From NCBI GenBank assembly GCA_946407705.1, contig CAMJPC010000008.1, positions 1-64,000 on the forward strand: 64,000 nt of DNA, given 5' to 3'. The DNA is from an uncultured Clostridia bacterium (GTDB lineage: Bacteria > Bacillota > Clostridia > Saccharofermentanales > Saccharofermentanaceae). How positions within the stretch are numbered: position 1 is the stretch's first letter; every line of letters begins with the position of its first letter. The notes below the pieces were generated by a model that had not been told where the DNA came from, ran no database searches, and was given only the letters and a program-made list of their open reading frames with translations. This document shows, in pieces, positions 1 through 8,033 of the stretch. The position numbers were made by a program, and so were the translations under genes.

Positions 1-14
1 ACTGTATTTCATAT

Positions 15-46
15 AAAAACCCCCGAAGTTTGTCTAACTTCAGGGG
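15..46 (-). terminator. Rho-independent terminator, minus strand
   Basis: A stem is formed by CCCCGAAGTT (21-30) and AACTTC-A-GGGG (36-46), with one bulged A and a 5-base loop. Read on the minus strand it is followed by TTTTT (plus-strand A-run 15-19). No complete minus-strand gene lies just upstream of it inside the window; the only candidate is the interrupted frame at 92-364. Confidence 0.6.
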
Positions 47-91
47 TTCACTTCACTTTCAATCCGGTCGTTATCTTTTTGGGCATGTTTT

Positions 92-364
92 CTATTTTGT
101 CGTAAAGTCTGTAGTAAGTCTGTAGTAAACTACCGTTTCAAGAATAGGTGACACCTTGCATACCCTTGTATTTATTGACTTTTTATGACGCCCATTACGT
201 TTTTGGCGGAGAAGGCAGGTGCAATCATATATTTTACCGTGCATCAATTCATAGAATATTCGCCTTTCCTAACACGGCTTCCGATACAAAAACTGCTCGA
301 GATCTTTAGGGCGATTTACGACTAATAATTTCAATGCGGAAGATTCATTAAACAATGAAATCAT
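92..364 (-). pseudogene. Possible decayed ORF with one in-frame stop
   Basis: Reading the minus strand from an ATG at 364, an open frame of 31 codons ends at a TAG at 269-271. It then continues in the same frame for 59 more sense codons to a TAG at 92-94. A frame of about 90 codons with a single stop in AT-rich DNA is mildly suggestive of a decayed gene. The translated pieces match no family I recognise, there is no good ribosome binding site, and the 11-bp tandem duplication lies near its 3' end. It may equally be chance. Confidence 0.2.
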
Positions 365-427
365 AAATATAATAAACTTAACCCAGTAGTATCCCCGAGC
401 TTTAGATTAAATGTATAAAAAATAATA

Positions 428-455
428 AATAGCGACCAGTTTCCTGGTCGCTATT
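428..455. terminator. Bidirectional terminator hairpin
   Basis: A perfect 12-bp stem, AATAGCGACCAG / CTGGTCGCTATT, with a TTTC loop. T-rich tracts follow on both strands (GTTTT on plus; TTATTATTTTTTAT on minus). On the minus strand it is the first strong hairpin downstream of tRNA-Pro and may end that transcript. Confidence 0.65.
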
Positions 456-588
456 GTTTTGGGCATTTTCTTTTGGGCTGTGTAAATTAGTGTTTTTGGT
501 AATTTTTTGGTAAGTTGCGTTTTTTCAGAACAACAAAAACCCTACAACCCCCGAATTCATTGACTTCCAGAAAAAGCCTTTTGTTAAA

Positions 589-664
589 TGGTCGAGGTGA
601 CAGGATTCGAACCTGCGACCCCATGCTCCCAAAGCACGTACGCTACCAACTGCGCTACACCTCG
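589..664 (-). tRNA. tRNA-Pro (anticodon TGG)
   Basis: The reverse complement folds as a tRNA: acceptor CGAGGTG pairs with CACCTCG, discriminator A, and an encoded CCA at 589-591. The D-arm region reads TAGCGCAGTTGGTAGC, the anticodon loop TTTGGGA gives UGG, and the T-arm carries GGTTCGAATCC. Total 76 nt. It has its own promoter at 680-708. Confidence 0.95.
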
Positions 665-679
665 ATACTTACGGCGGTA

Positions 680-708
680 ATTATATATGTTTTGAGACTT
701 TACTGCAA
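680..708 (-). promoter_or_regulatory. Promoter of tRNA-Pro
   Basis: On the minus strand TTGCAG (703-708) and TATAAT (680-685) are separated by 17 bp. The -10 ends 15 bases before the mature 5' end of the tRNA at 664. Confidence 0.75.
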
Positions 709-711
709 ATA

Positions 712-741
712 GAAGACCCGCACCATTTGATGCGGGTCTTC
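712..741 (-). terminator. Terminator of the small membrane protein gene
   Basis: An 11-bp stem GAAGACCCGCA / TGCGGGTCTTC around an 8-base loop, 21 bases past the stop of the gene at 762-1064. The following minus-strand T-tract is short (TATTTG), so termination may be partial. Confidence 0.5.
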
Positions 742-761
742 GAACTTTACTTTAACTCGTA

Positions 762-1064
762 TTACTTAACGATCTTGATTCCGCCAACAACGGGGAGTGT
801 GAAGGTCTGTGTCTTTGCAGCCCTGATGATTCCCATGATGGCGAAGATAGGTCCTACTACCCAGCCGACAAAAGGAATGCATTCGATAATGCAGCAGATG
901 ATGCCGTTGTTTACGTGATTTCTTACGAAAGGACAATCCTTGTCAGGTCTGATGAGAAGACCGAGGAGCCAGAGAAGTCCGATGTAAGAAAGAATCGAGA
1001 AAAGTTTTGCGTTTGAAGTGAGCTGACCTGTGTAAGGTCCAGAAGTATTGTTGTTTTCGCCCAT
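762..1064 (-). CDS. Small membrane protein, DUF4870/Tic20-like
   Basis: A 100-residue protein with about three hydrophobic segments (roughly residues 20-38, 52-64 and 65-82). A polar stretch around residues 39-50 (RPDKDCPFVRNHVNNGI) lies between the first two. This layout, a short polar N-terminus followed by helices with the 'phvrfHanqGi'-type loop, is that of DUF4870 and related small bacterial membrane proteins of unknown function. AAGGAAGG precedes the ATG. It is transcribed away from the rRNA methyltransferase gene and probably forms a single-gene unit. No enzymatic role can be read from it. Confidence 0.7.
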   Translation of the reverse strand: MGENNNTSGPYTGQLTSNAKLFSILSYIGLLWLLGLLIRPDKDCPFVRNHVNNGIICCIIECIPFVGWVVGPIFAIMGIIRAAKTQTFTLPVVGGIKIVK

Positions 1065-1131
1065 AGATACACACCTTCCTTTGAGTAAGAATACAGTTAT
1101 AATAACATAAACAAATCATTAGGGGGCAGTT

Positions 1132-1863
1132 TTGATCAGAGTTACCAGCTACAGGAAGGATTCCTTGGAGACATACGGTCTTGGCGCAACGGTCGTCATG
1201 GAGTATTTGCTTCACGCGAGAGAACAGATAAGGGGCGTAATAATGCACCCTCAGTTCAGATCTGAAGAGACAGTTGCGAAGATAGAGCAGTTATGCGGAA
1301 AAGACATCCCGGTCTCGGTTGAGGAGAAACCGTTCAACATACTCTCAAAAAAAGAAAACTGCTTCGTCATATGCGTCATCGAAAAAAAGGAGACGAAGAT
1401 CAGGAACGGCAACCACATGGTCCTGGTCAATCCTTCAAACGCGGGCAACATGGGTACGATCATGAGAAGCTGTCTCGGATTCGGGGTAAGGGATCTGGCG
1501 ATAATACCGCCTGCAACCGATCATTTCGATCCCAAGGTCATAAGAGCGTCCATGGGCGCTGCGGCAACCGTCAGGGCAGAAGTCTTCGGATCATTCGAAG
1601 AATATGCCGCGAGATTCCCAGACAACAAACTGTATCCGTTTATGCTCGACGGAAGCACGAAACTTCACGAGACGACCATAGAACAGCCTTTCTCACTGAT
1701 CATGGGAAATGAGGCAACAGGGCTTCCTTCTGAGTTTTCGAAGATCGGAAGACCGATCAGGATCGATCACTCAAACGCAATTGACAGTCTCAATATCACG
1801 ATTGCCGCGAGCATAGGGCTGTATGAGGCAACAAAGGGTATTGCGAACCCTTTGCAATCGTGA
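1132..1863 (+). CDS. TrmH/SpoU-family RNA 2'-O-methyltransferase
   Basis: This 243-residue protein transfers a methyl group from S-adenosylmethionine to a ribose 2'-OH of rRNA or tRNA. The SpoU signatures are present in order: NPSNAGNMGTIMRSC (motif 1, catalytic Arg), then MGNEATGLP (motif 2) and IRIDHSNAIDSLNITIAASI (motif 3), which build the knotted cofactor site. The N-terminal ~90 residues resemble the substrate-binding part of such enzymes. The start is TTG at 1132, 6 bases after AGGGGG; there is no better ATG. It directly precedes rpsT, in keeping with a translation-related role. The exact target nucleotide cannot be told from sequence. Confidence 0.88.
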   Translation: MIRVTSYRKDSLETYGLGATVVMEYLLHAREQIRGVIMHPQFRSEETVAKIEQLCGKDIPVSVEEKPFNILSKKENCFVICVIEKKETKIRNGNHMVLVNPSNAGNMGTIMRSCLGFGVRDLAIIPPATDHFDPKVIRASMGAAATVRAEVFGSFEEYAARFPDNKLYPFMLDGSTKLHETTIEQPFSLIMGNEATGLPSEFSKIGRPIRIDHSNAIDSLNITIAASIGLYEATKGIANPLQS

Positions 1864-1869
1864 TACAAT
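1841..1869 (+). promoter_or_regulatory. Promoter of rpsT
   Basis: TTGCGA (1841-1846) and TACAAT (1864-1869) are 17 bp apart and lie across the 3' end of the methyltransferase gene. They would give the short abundant S20 mRNA its own transcription start. Confidence 0.55.
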
Positions 1870-1913
1870 CCTTTGGTTAAATTAGGATACCCATTTAGAA
1901 GGAGAGTAATATA

Positions 1914-2171
1914 ATGCCTAACGTTAAATCAGCTATCAAGCGTGTAAGCGTTTCTGAGAAGAAGGCTGCTGCAAACAAGAGCAAGAAGACAGCTATCCGT
2001 ACAACAGTCAAGAAGGCTAAGGCTAACATTGCTGCCGGTGAGAATGTCGAGGCTACACTCAAGGCTACACAGAAGGCAGTCGATCAGGCTGCTGCAAAGG
2101 GCCACATGAGCAAGAATGCAGCTTCCAGAATGAAGTCCAGACTCGCAAAGGCTGCAAAAGCAGACAAGTAA
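1914..2171 (+). CDS. rpsT: 30S ribosomal protein S20
   Basis: An 85-residue, Lys/Ala-rich, helical protein that binds 16S rRNA in the small subunit body. The start MPNVKSAIKRV and the conserved C-terminal region HMSKNAASRMKSRLAK are typical of S20 (bL/bS20 families are 80-90 residues). AGAAGGAGAG precedes the ATG with good spacing. Codon choice is biased (mostly GCT/GCA, AAG), as expected of a highly expressed gene. A strong terminator follows at once. Confidence 0.97.
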   Translation: MPNVKSAIKRVSVSEKKAAANKSKKTAIRTTVKKAKANIAAGENVEATLKATQKAVDQAAAKGHMSKNAASRMKSRLAKAAKADK

Positions 2172-2195
2172 TCTGAAGTTTTAATTCAAAAAAGT

Positions 2196-2225
2196 AGATC
2201 CCGCATTTAATGCGGGATCTTTTTT
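2196..2225. terminator. Bidirectional terminator between rpsT and tmcAL
   Basis: An 11-bp perfect stem AGATCCCGCAT / ATGCGGGATCT with a 3-base loop. TTTTTT follows on the plus strand and ACTTTTTTG on the minus strand, so it can end both convergent transcripts. Confidence 0.9.
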
Positions 2226-3477
2226 ATGTCATTACGGGTTTTGCGCTCCAAGCGTACGACATGTCTCTTCCGTACAGTTCGTTTGCAATGGCCGAGGCTC
2301 GCATCTCGAGTTCAAAGACTCTCTTTAAGTTCTCATCCGAGGAACAAAGCTCGAGCGCATCGGACGGGTTGCTGATGACCGGAAGCTTCGTGCATTTGCC
2401 GATTATCTTGAGACAGTAGCGGCCTTCTCTTCCGAAACCGAGGATCCTGATGTAGGGCGGGTGGTTGAGTGTTACGAGGTCCTTGCCCTGACCTGCCTCG
2501 AATGAAGCGATTGCCCTGTAGATCCTTGTCATGGTGAATCTCTTGGTGTCAGCCTTTTTCGAGAATGCCTCGAGTGCAAAGTCATCCTTGGGGAGATCGC
2601 CGGGTCTCAGATCCGAAACGAGATTCATGAGATAGCCGTCGAGGTCATCCCCCATGTATGCGGAATCATTAATGTTTCCACGGTTTCCTGCAAGATGGAG
2701 CAGGGCGCGGCGGATATATGCGGCGTAATCGGGGAAAGCGAATCTTCCCTCCGAATAGTATCCGAGCATGGCTGCGAGAGCTTTGCCGGGCATGCGCGTC
2801 TTGAGCGTGTTGAAAAGCTCAGCTTGACTGTAAGCGGGAGCGCACCCGGTGATCTTTTTTCTTATCGAGGTCGCGCCTTCCAGAGATTGGTCTCTGGGGA
2901 TCATTATCACGTTGATCCTGTGAAGCTTGTCGATCTTTTTGAGAGCCGCGAGATACTCAAGGGCGAGTATGGAATTTGGGCTCTTCAGGACTTCATCGAT
3001 GTCTTCTCCTGCATCTGAAACGGATGCCTTGATGGCAGCTGCGCGTGCGGAAGGGTAAGAAAGGCCGTCAGCGAGTGCTTTCCTGAGGTTTTCTTTGAAT
3101 TCCGGGGAGTTCTCGTCTATCTGTTCCGCGAGCTTTGAAAGGAGTTCTGGAGTGCCGGCATCATAACCGAAAGCTATGTCGGTAACGACTCCCGTCGCAA
3201 TGAGAGTTGCTATTCCACCGAGAGCGAAACGCGCTGAAGGCGCGCAGGAATAAGTGAAGGGAAGACCCAAAACGACATCGGCTCCGCAGCGGAGGGCCTG
3301 CTTCGTTCTTACGTCTGCAGGGACCATTGCGGGAAGACCGCGCTGGACAAACGATTCGGAGATTACGGGCATTACTATCGCCCTGGGGTCGTTAACGATC
3401 TCGCGTGCACGGGTTATCAGGTTCAGATGTCCCTGATGGAACGGATTGAATTCCGCAACAATTCCTATTACCCGCAT
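2224..3477 (-). CDS. tmcAL: tRNA(Met) cytidine acetate ligase (TmcAL)
   Basis: A 417-residue member of the TmcAL/YlbM nucleotidyltransferase family. Known members make N4-acetylcytidine at the wobble base of elongator tRNA-Met from acetate and ATP through acetyl-AMP. The N-terminus GIVAEFNPFHQGH carries the HxGH-type nucleotide-binding motif, and SESFVQRG and GLPFTYSCAPSARFA are also family hallmarks. Length is normal (about 390-430). It is transcribed divergently from the gene leading into pta-ackA, the pathway that interconverts acetyl-CoA and its substrate acetate. The ATG at 3477 is chosen because the motif begins at residue 4. Confidence 0.92.
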   Translation of the reverse strand: MRVIGIVAEFNPFHQGHLNLITRAREIVNDPRAIVMPVISESFVQRGLPAMVPADVRTKQALRCGADVVLGLPFTYSCAPSARFALGGIATLIATGVVTDIAFGYDAGTPELLSKLAEQIDENSPEFKENLRKALADGLSYPSARAAAIKASVSDAGEDIDEVLKSPNSILALEYLAALKKIDKLHRINVIMIPRDQSLEGATSIRKKITGCAPAYSQAELFNTLKTRMPGKALAAMLGYYSEGRFAFPDYAAYIRRALLHLAGNRGNINDSAYMGDDLDGYLMNLVSDLRPGDLPKDDFALEAFSKKADTKRFTMTRIYRAIASFEAGQGKDLVTLNHPPYIRILGFGREGRYCLKIIGKCTKLPVISNPSDALELCSSDENLKRVFELEMRASAIANELYGRDMSYAWSAKPVMT

Positions 3478-3545
3478 CGTTGATTATGCCTCACTTCTGT
3501 TATAATTCATCTGATAATTATATTTCATAAGGCAGGCAGGTTGCA

Positions 3546-4937
3546 ATGAAGCGCCGTACACTGAAATTCATCGAAAAAGGAAACGGAACGAAAGTCCCGT
3601 TTCTTGCGCGCTTCACTCTCAAGCAGAAGATCATTGCCGCACTGCTCTTCGTTTTCGCGGTATCGGCCGTAATGGCGTACCTGCTATATGTCAGGACCTT
3701 CGGAAATGCCGCCAGGATCACCCTTCAGGAACACGATAGCCCGGGATACGAGTGGGAGCAGATCGCTGCCGACAACAACATAATGAGCAACTATCTGTGG
3801 GGCAGGACCAAAAAGCTCATGCTTGGCCGTGACGGTGAAGACGTGCTGATCCCCACATACTATAAGATCGCAGGAAGACTTGTTTCACAGCCCGCCGAAA
3901 GCTCGCAGGTCTACGATCTTTCCGACCAGGCATGGCTTCTCGACTGCTATGTCGAAGCTGGTGATGCAGTAGCAGCCCGCAACCTGAAAAACAGGGTCGT
4001 CAGCAAGTTCCATTCCGGTTCGGGAATGTACCTGAGCCTTACCGGAAACAAGGTTACAGCCGAGCAGCAGGGCATCAAGACGACCGAAGACAACATCGCA
4101 TGGCTCGAAGCATACCTGCGTTATTACTGTGCTTACGGCACGGCCAGGGATTACGAGGAGATAAAGATGCTTATTTCTGCGATCTTTGATGAGAACGGCG
4201 CATTGAGACCCGAAAAACTCGACGTTGCACATTATGTTGATTCACCCGATTATTACCGCGATAATCCTGAGGCTGCAAACCCCGGAAACTCAAGCCTCGA
4301 CGAGATCTATGGAATTGATAACGACGGTGCCCAGGAGACTGACGACGGAGATGACGATTCCAATCTCAAGCAGGTAGTCGGAGTAAAGCTCTCTAACGTA
4401 AGGCTTCCCCTTATCTACGACCTTGAGAAGAACGGACTGATCGCACCGGGCGCATATGACCGTGCCCTCAAGCTGGTCAAGGAAGGCAAGGACGGAGACG
4501 GTGTTCCTTTTTACGCATACGCTTACGAGAAGACGGAAAACGGCATCAACTACATTTATTCCGGTTCGCGCGCAGTTACAGTTGATGTCGGCGAATCCAT
4601 CGTTGTCATGGCGAACCTTGCCAGAATGAAAGAACTCGACAATGAAAGCTATATCGAACTCAAGAACCGTATCGTCAATGAGAGACGCATCCTCGGGAAG
4701 TATTACATCGCAACCGGCAATTACGGCGGAGCGGAGACTTACAAACAGTACAGCTATGTTCTCGACATCGCTTACGACATGGATGACCGCGATCTTTACA
4801 GGGCTGCCTGCAACTGTATAGGCGTCCGTGTAGCGACCAAATCATCCAGCCCGGCGATATACATGATATTCAGGGAAAACGACGGCAGATTTACGTTTTT
4901 AGCCTCTGATAATTTAGGCGTCCGTAAGGCAGTCTGA
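3546..4937 (+). CDS. Membrane-anchored protein, possibly six-hairpin glycosidase-like
   Basis: A 463-residue protein with a basic cytoplasmic N-terminus, one transmembrane helix at about residues 29-47, and a large extracellular part. The ectodomain is helical and has repeated short motifs (DQAWLLDCYVEAGD, DNIAWLEAYLRYY, ESIVVMANLARM) suggestive of an alpha/alpha-barrel like that of GH8-type glycosidases. It also holds an Asp/Glu-rich insert around residues 255-276. I cannot point to firm catalytic residues, so the function stays open. It is followed by pta after 74 bases that contain a promoter, so it is probably not tied to acetate metabolism. Confidence 0.55.
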   Translation: MKRRTLKFIEKGNGTKVPFLARFTLKQKIIAALLFVFAVSAVMAYLLYVRTFGNAARITLQEHDSPGYEWEQIAADNNIMSNYLWGRTKKLMLGRDGEDVLIPTYYKIAGRLVSQPAESSQVYDLSDQAWLLDCYVEAGDAVAARNLKNRVVSKFHSGSGMYLSLTGNKVTAEQQGIKTTEDNIAWLEAYLRYYCAYGTARDYEEIKMLISAIFDENGALRPEKLDVAHYVDSPDYYRDNPEAANPGNSSLDEIYGIDNDGAQETDDGDDDSNLKQVVGVKLSNVRLPLIYDLEKNGLIAPGAYDRALKLVKEGKDGDGVPFYAYAYEKTENGINYIYSGSRAVTVDVGESIVVMANLARMKELDNESYIELKNRIVNERRILGKYYIATGNYGGAETYKQYSYVLDIAYDMDDRDLYRAACNCIGVRVATKSSSPAIYMIFRENDGRFTFLASDNLGVRKAV

Positions 4938-4941
4938 CGAA

Positions 4942-4970
4942 TTGAAAAACCCCTTTATAACGAGTATACT
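4942..4970 (+). promoter_or_regulatory. Promoter of pta-ackA
   Basis: TTGAAA (4942-4947) and TATACT (4965-4970) with 17 bp between. The ribosome binding site AAAGGAG and the pta ATG follow about 40 bases later. Confidence 0.7.
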
Positions 4971-5011
4971 TTTACGCGTTATATTAATAATACCCAAAGG
5001 AGATAATAGAT

Positions 5012-6103
5012 ATGGCATTTATCGATGACATCATTGCCAGAGCTAAAGCTGACAAGAAGACGATCGTACTTCCCGAATCAATGGACAAGAGAACTTTTGA
5101 GGCTGCCGAGAAGATCCTCAAGGCAGACATGGCTAATCTCATCATTATCGGAACACCCGAGGAGATAGCAAAGAATTCCGAAGGTTATGACATCACAGGC
5201 GCTACGATCGTAGATCCTTTCAATGATCCCAACAAGCAGAAGTACATCGATAAGTTCATCGAACTCCGCGGTGTTGACACCATGGTTGCTGCTGCCAAGA
5301 AGAAGGCAGAGAAGAAGGGCCTTTCCGAAGAGGAAACAGCTGCTGCAATCGCTGACGCTCAGAAGAAGGGCATCACCCCCGAGAAGGCACAGGCTCAGAT
5401 GGAGTCTGATTATATGTACTACGCTTGCCTCATGTGCAAGTGCGGTGACGCTGACGGTGCCGTTTCCGGCGCTTGCCACTCAACAGGCAACACCATCCGT
5501 CCTGCTCTCCAGCTCCTCAAGATGAAGCCGGGCATTTCTTCCGTTTCCGGATTCTTCCTTCTTGACGTACCTAACTGCGATCTTGGTGAGCACGGCCTCT
5601 TCATTTTCGCTGACTGCGCAGTTAACACAGACGTTGATTCCAATAAGCTTGCTGAGATCGCCAAGCTCTCCGCTGAGTCTTTCGAGCAGTTCATCGGTGC
5701 TCCCGCAAAGGTCGCCATGCTCTCATATTCTTCTTACGGTTCTGCCAAGCACGACGACGTTACAAAGGTTGCTGAAGCAGTTAAGATCGCAAAAGAGAAG
5801 TATCCCGATCTCGTAGTTGACGGTGAGCTCCAGCTTGACGCTGCCCTCGTTGAAGAGGTTGGACAGCTCAAGGCACCCGGATCTCCGGTTGCCGGCCACG
5901 CCAACACACTCGTTTTCCCTTCACTCGAAGCAGGAAACATCGGATACAAGCTCGTTCAGAGACTCGCTAAGGCTCCCGCTTACGGACCTGTCCTCCAGGG
6001 CCTTGCACTTCCCGTTAACGATCTTTCCAGAGGCTGCAATGCCGATGACATCGTAGGAACAGTAGCTATCACAGCAGTTCAGGCTCAGGCTGCACAGGCA
6101 TAA
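5012..6103 (+). CDS. pta: Phosphate acetyltransferase
   Basis: A 363-residue enzyme that converts acetyl-CoA and phosphate to acetyl phosphate, the first step of acetate formation. It is the short class I type without N-terminal regulatory domains (usual length about 330). Visible family signatures are IVLPESMDKRTFEAAEKI near the start, GDADGAVSGACHSTGNTIRP for the phosphate/CoA region, and FPSLEAGNIGYKLVQRL and GPVLQGLALPVNDLSRGC in the C-terminal lobe. About 25 residues rich in Lys, Glu and Ala (roughly 90-125) form an insertion-like helix. It is co-transcribed with ackA, 21 bases downstream. Confidence 0.96.
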   Translation: MAFIDDIIARAKADKKTIVLPESMDKRTFEAAEKILKADMANLIIIGTPEEIAKNSEGYDITGATIVDPFNDPNKQKYIDKFIELRGVDTMVAAAKKKAEKKGLSEEETAAAIADAQKKGITPEKAQAQMESDYMYYACLMCKCGDADGAVSGACHSTGNTIRPALQLLKMKPGISSVSGFFLLDVPNCDLGEHGLFIFADCAVNTDVDSNKLAEIAKLSAESFEQFIGAPAKVAMLSYSSYGSAKHDDVTKVAEAVKIAKEKYPDLVVDGELQLDAALVEEVGQLKAPGSPVAGHANTLVFPSLEAGNIGYKLVQRLAKAPAYGPVLQGLALPVNDLSRGCNADDIVGTVAITAVQAQAAQA

Positions 6104-6124
6104 AACAAAAGGAGTTAAACGCTA

Positions 6125-7324
6125 ATGAAGATTTTAGTTATCAACTGCGGTAGTTCTTCCGCAAAGTTCCAGCTTTTCGACATCGATACGGGCGCAGTCC
6201 TCGCAAAGGGCAACGCTGAGAGAATCGGTATCGACGGAAAGCTCACATATAAGCCGGCAGGCAAGGATGAGTTCGTTTCTACAGAACCCATGCCTGACCA
6301 CAAGGTTGCTGTACAGATGATCCTTGACGCGCTTGTTGATCCCGAGCACGGTGTTATCTCCGATGTATCCGAGATCGCTGCAGTAGGTCACAGAGTCCTC
6401 CACGGCGGTAAGTACTACAGCGCTTCAGTCATCGTTAACGACGACGTTAAGAGAGTCATCAGGGAGTGCTTCCCTCTCGGCCCTCTCCACAATCCCGCAA
6501 ACCTCATCGGTATCGAGGCATGTGAAGATGTTCTTCCTGCAGGCACACCCCAGGTTGCCGTTTTCGATACGGCTTTCCATCAGACAATGCCCGCAAAGGC
6601 TTACACATATGCTCTCCCTTATGAGCTTTCCGAGAAGTACGACATCCGCCGTTACGGCTTCCACGGTACTTCCCACCGTTATGTAAGCCACAGGGTTGCT
6701 GATTTCCTCGGCAAGAAGTATGAGGATCTCCGCATCATCACATGCCACCTCGGCAATGGTTCTTCCTTCGCAGCAGTTAAGGACGGCAAGTGCCAGGATA
6801 CATCAATGGGTCTTACACCGCTTGCTGGTATCTGCATGGGTACGAGAACAGGCGACATCGATCCGGCAATCGTTCCTTTCCTCATGAAGAATGAGAGATT
6901 CACACCTGACGAGATGGATAACCTCCTCAACAAGCAGTCAGGCGTTCAGGGTATCTCCGGCGTTTCTTCCGATTTCAGAGACCTCGAGAAGGCAGCTAAC
7001 GAAGGTAACGAGAGAGCAAGACTCGCACTCGACATGTTCGCTTACCAGGGCAAGAAGATCATCGGATCTTACGCTGCAGCAATGGGCGGCGTTGACGTCA
7101 TCGTCTTCACTGCAGGCATCGGCGAGAACACAGACCACATGAGAAAAGCAATGTGCGAAGGTCTCGAGTTCATGGGCGTTGAGTTCGACGAGTCCGTAAA
7201 CGCAGGCCTCAGGGGCAAGGAAGCCATCATCTCCAAGCCTTCTTCAAAGGTTACGGTCTGCATCATCCCTACAAACGAAGAGCTCGCTATCGCTCAGGAA
7301 ACTGAGGCTCTCGTTAGAAAATAA
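6125..7324 (+). CDS. ackA: Acetate kinase
   Basis: A 399-residue ASKHA-fold kinase that makes ATP and acetate from acetyl phosphate, the energy-yielding end of fermentation. The signature N-terminus KILVINCGSSSAKFQLFD, the catalytic region VAVFDTAFHQTMP and the RYGFHGTSHRYV loop are all present. So are the nucleotide-binding stretches HLGNGSSFAAV and GGVDVIVFTAGIGENT. Length matches the family. AAAGGAG precedes the ATG. A strong terminator closes the pta-ackA unit at 7351-7382. Confidence 0.97.
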   Translation: MKILVINCGSSSAKFQLFDIDTGAVLAKGNAERIGIDGKLTYKPAGKDEFVSTEPMPDHKVAVQMILDALVDPEHGVISDVSEIAAVGHRVLHGGKYYSASVIVNDDVKRVIRECFPLGPLHNPANLIGIEACEDVLPAGTPQVAVFDTAFHQTMPAKAYTYALPYELSEKYDIRRYGFHGTSHRYVSHRVADFLGKKYEDLRIITCHLGNGSSFAAVKDGKCQDTSMGLTPLAGICMGTRTGDIDPAIVPFLMKNERFTPDEMDNLLNKQSGVQGISGVSSDFRDLEKAANEGNERARLALDMFAYQGKKIIGSYAAAMGGVDVIVFTAGIGENTDHMRKAMCEGLEFMGVEFDESVNAGLRGKEAIISKPSSKVTVCIIPTNEELAIAQETEALVRK

Positions 7325-7350
7325 TCTCACTTTGTAAATGAGCGATCATG

Positions 7351-7382
7351 AAGGGCGTCCCGCAAGAGGCGCCCTTTCTTTT
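7351..7382 (+). terminator. Terminator of pta-ackA
   Basis: A stem AAGGGCG / CGCCCTT around a 12-base loop, followed by TCTTTTT, 27 bases past the ackA stop. Confidence 0.85.
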
Positions 7383-7411
7383 TGCGCGGAATGGTCAAGC
7401 AGTGATAAAAT
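7382..7411 (+). promoter_or_regulatory. Promoter of the barnase-barstar unit
   Basis: TTGCGC (7382-7387) and TAAAAT (7406-7411) are 18 bp apart, with a TG one base upstream of the -10 (extended -10). It lies directly after the ackA terminator and is the only promoter visible for both genes. Confidence 0.55.
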
Positions 7412-7445
7412 CTCATTAAAGGAATAAAGGGAAGAGGATAAGCCA

Positions 7446-8033
7446 ATGTTTGGACATCTGAGTAGAAAATCCGGAAAGATCATTGCGCTCTTCATGGTGA
7501 TATGCGCCATGACGCTTTCGCTGATGGCCGGATGCGCCAGATTGAAGATTCCGGCAGTTACGACTTCGGCTGTTACGGAAGCTTCTGCTTCAGTGACTTC
7601 CAAGGTCTCAGCGAAGACAAAAGAAACTACTGAGAAGACTTCCCCTCCGTCGACGAAAAAGACTGAGCAAAAGGATTCTATTGATGAGAACGGAACTTAT
7701 GACAGTGCCAAAGACGTTGCCTTGTATATCCACACATACAATAAACTTCCGCCGAATTACATAACCAAGAAGGAAGCGAAAGCGTTTGGCTGGAACGGCG
7801 GTTCACTTGAGGAATACGCACCGGGGAAATGCATAGGCGGAGACTATTACGGCAATTACGAAGGTCAGCTGCCCAAGAAGAAAGGAAGACGCTACACCGA
7901 ATGCGACATCGGTACGCTCGGCAAGTCTTCCAGGGGCTCGAAAAGGATAGTCTTCTCCAATGACGGATTGATATATTACACCAAGGACCATTACAAGACT
8001 TTCACCCTGATGTACGGGGAGGACCGGAAATGA
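7446..8033 (+). CDS. Barnase-family ribonuclease with lipoprotein signal
   Basis: This 195-residue protein has a lipoprotein signal peptide ending LMAGC (Cys30) and then a Ser/Thr/Lys/Glu-rich linker (about 31-80). Its C-terminal domain is clearly homologous to barnase, a guanyl-preferring RNase (N1/T1 superfamily). Landmarks are KLPPNYITKKEA, APGKCIGGDYYGN, Glu152 in RRYTECDI (general base, barnase Glu73), Arg163 and Arg167 (Arg83, Arg87) and His182 in KDHYKTFT (general acid, His102). The spacing of these residues matches the family within one position, so it should be active. Met at -3 of the lipobox is less usual. It overlaps the barstar-like gene by 4 bases. Confidence 0.9.
   Translation: MFGHLSRKSGKIIALFMVICAMTLSLMAGCARLKIPAVTTSAVTEASASVTSKVSAKTKETTEKTSPPSTKKTEQKDSIDENGTYDSAKDVALYIHTYNKLPPNYITKKEAKAFGWNGGSLEEYAPGKCIGGDYYGNYEGQLPKKKGRRYTECDIGTLGKSSRGSKRIVFSNDGLIYYTKDHYKTFTLMYGEDRK

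Larger units (their letters stand above)
47..588. other. Gene-poor region beside tRNA-Pro
   Basis: No convincing intact gene is seen. The stretch is AT-rich compared with its surroundings. It contains an 11-bp tandem duplication (AAGTCTGTAGT at 105-115 and 116-126), a repeated TTTTGGGCAT (77-86 and 457-466), a strong hairpin at 428-455, and a stop-interrupted minus-strand frame at 92-364. Its position downstream of a tRNA gene is typical of places where integrated elements enter and decay, but no integrase or clear attachment-site duplication is visible. Confidence 0.5.

Noticed and set aside
146..153. AGGTGACA shared with the 3' end of tRNA-Pro as an attachment-site copy
   Set aside because: Eight bases is too short to be told from chance, and no integrase is present.
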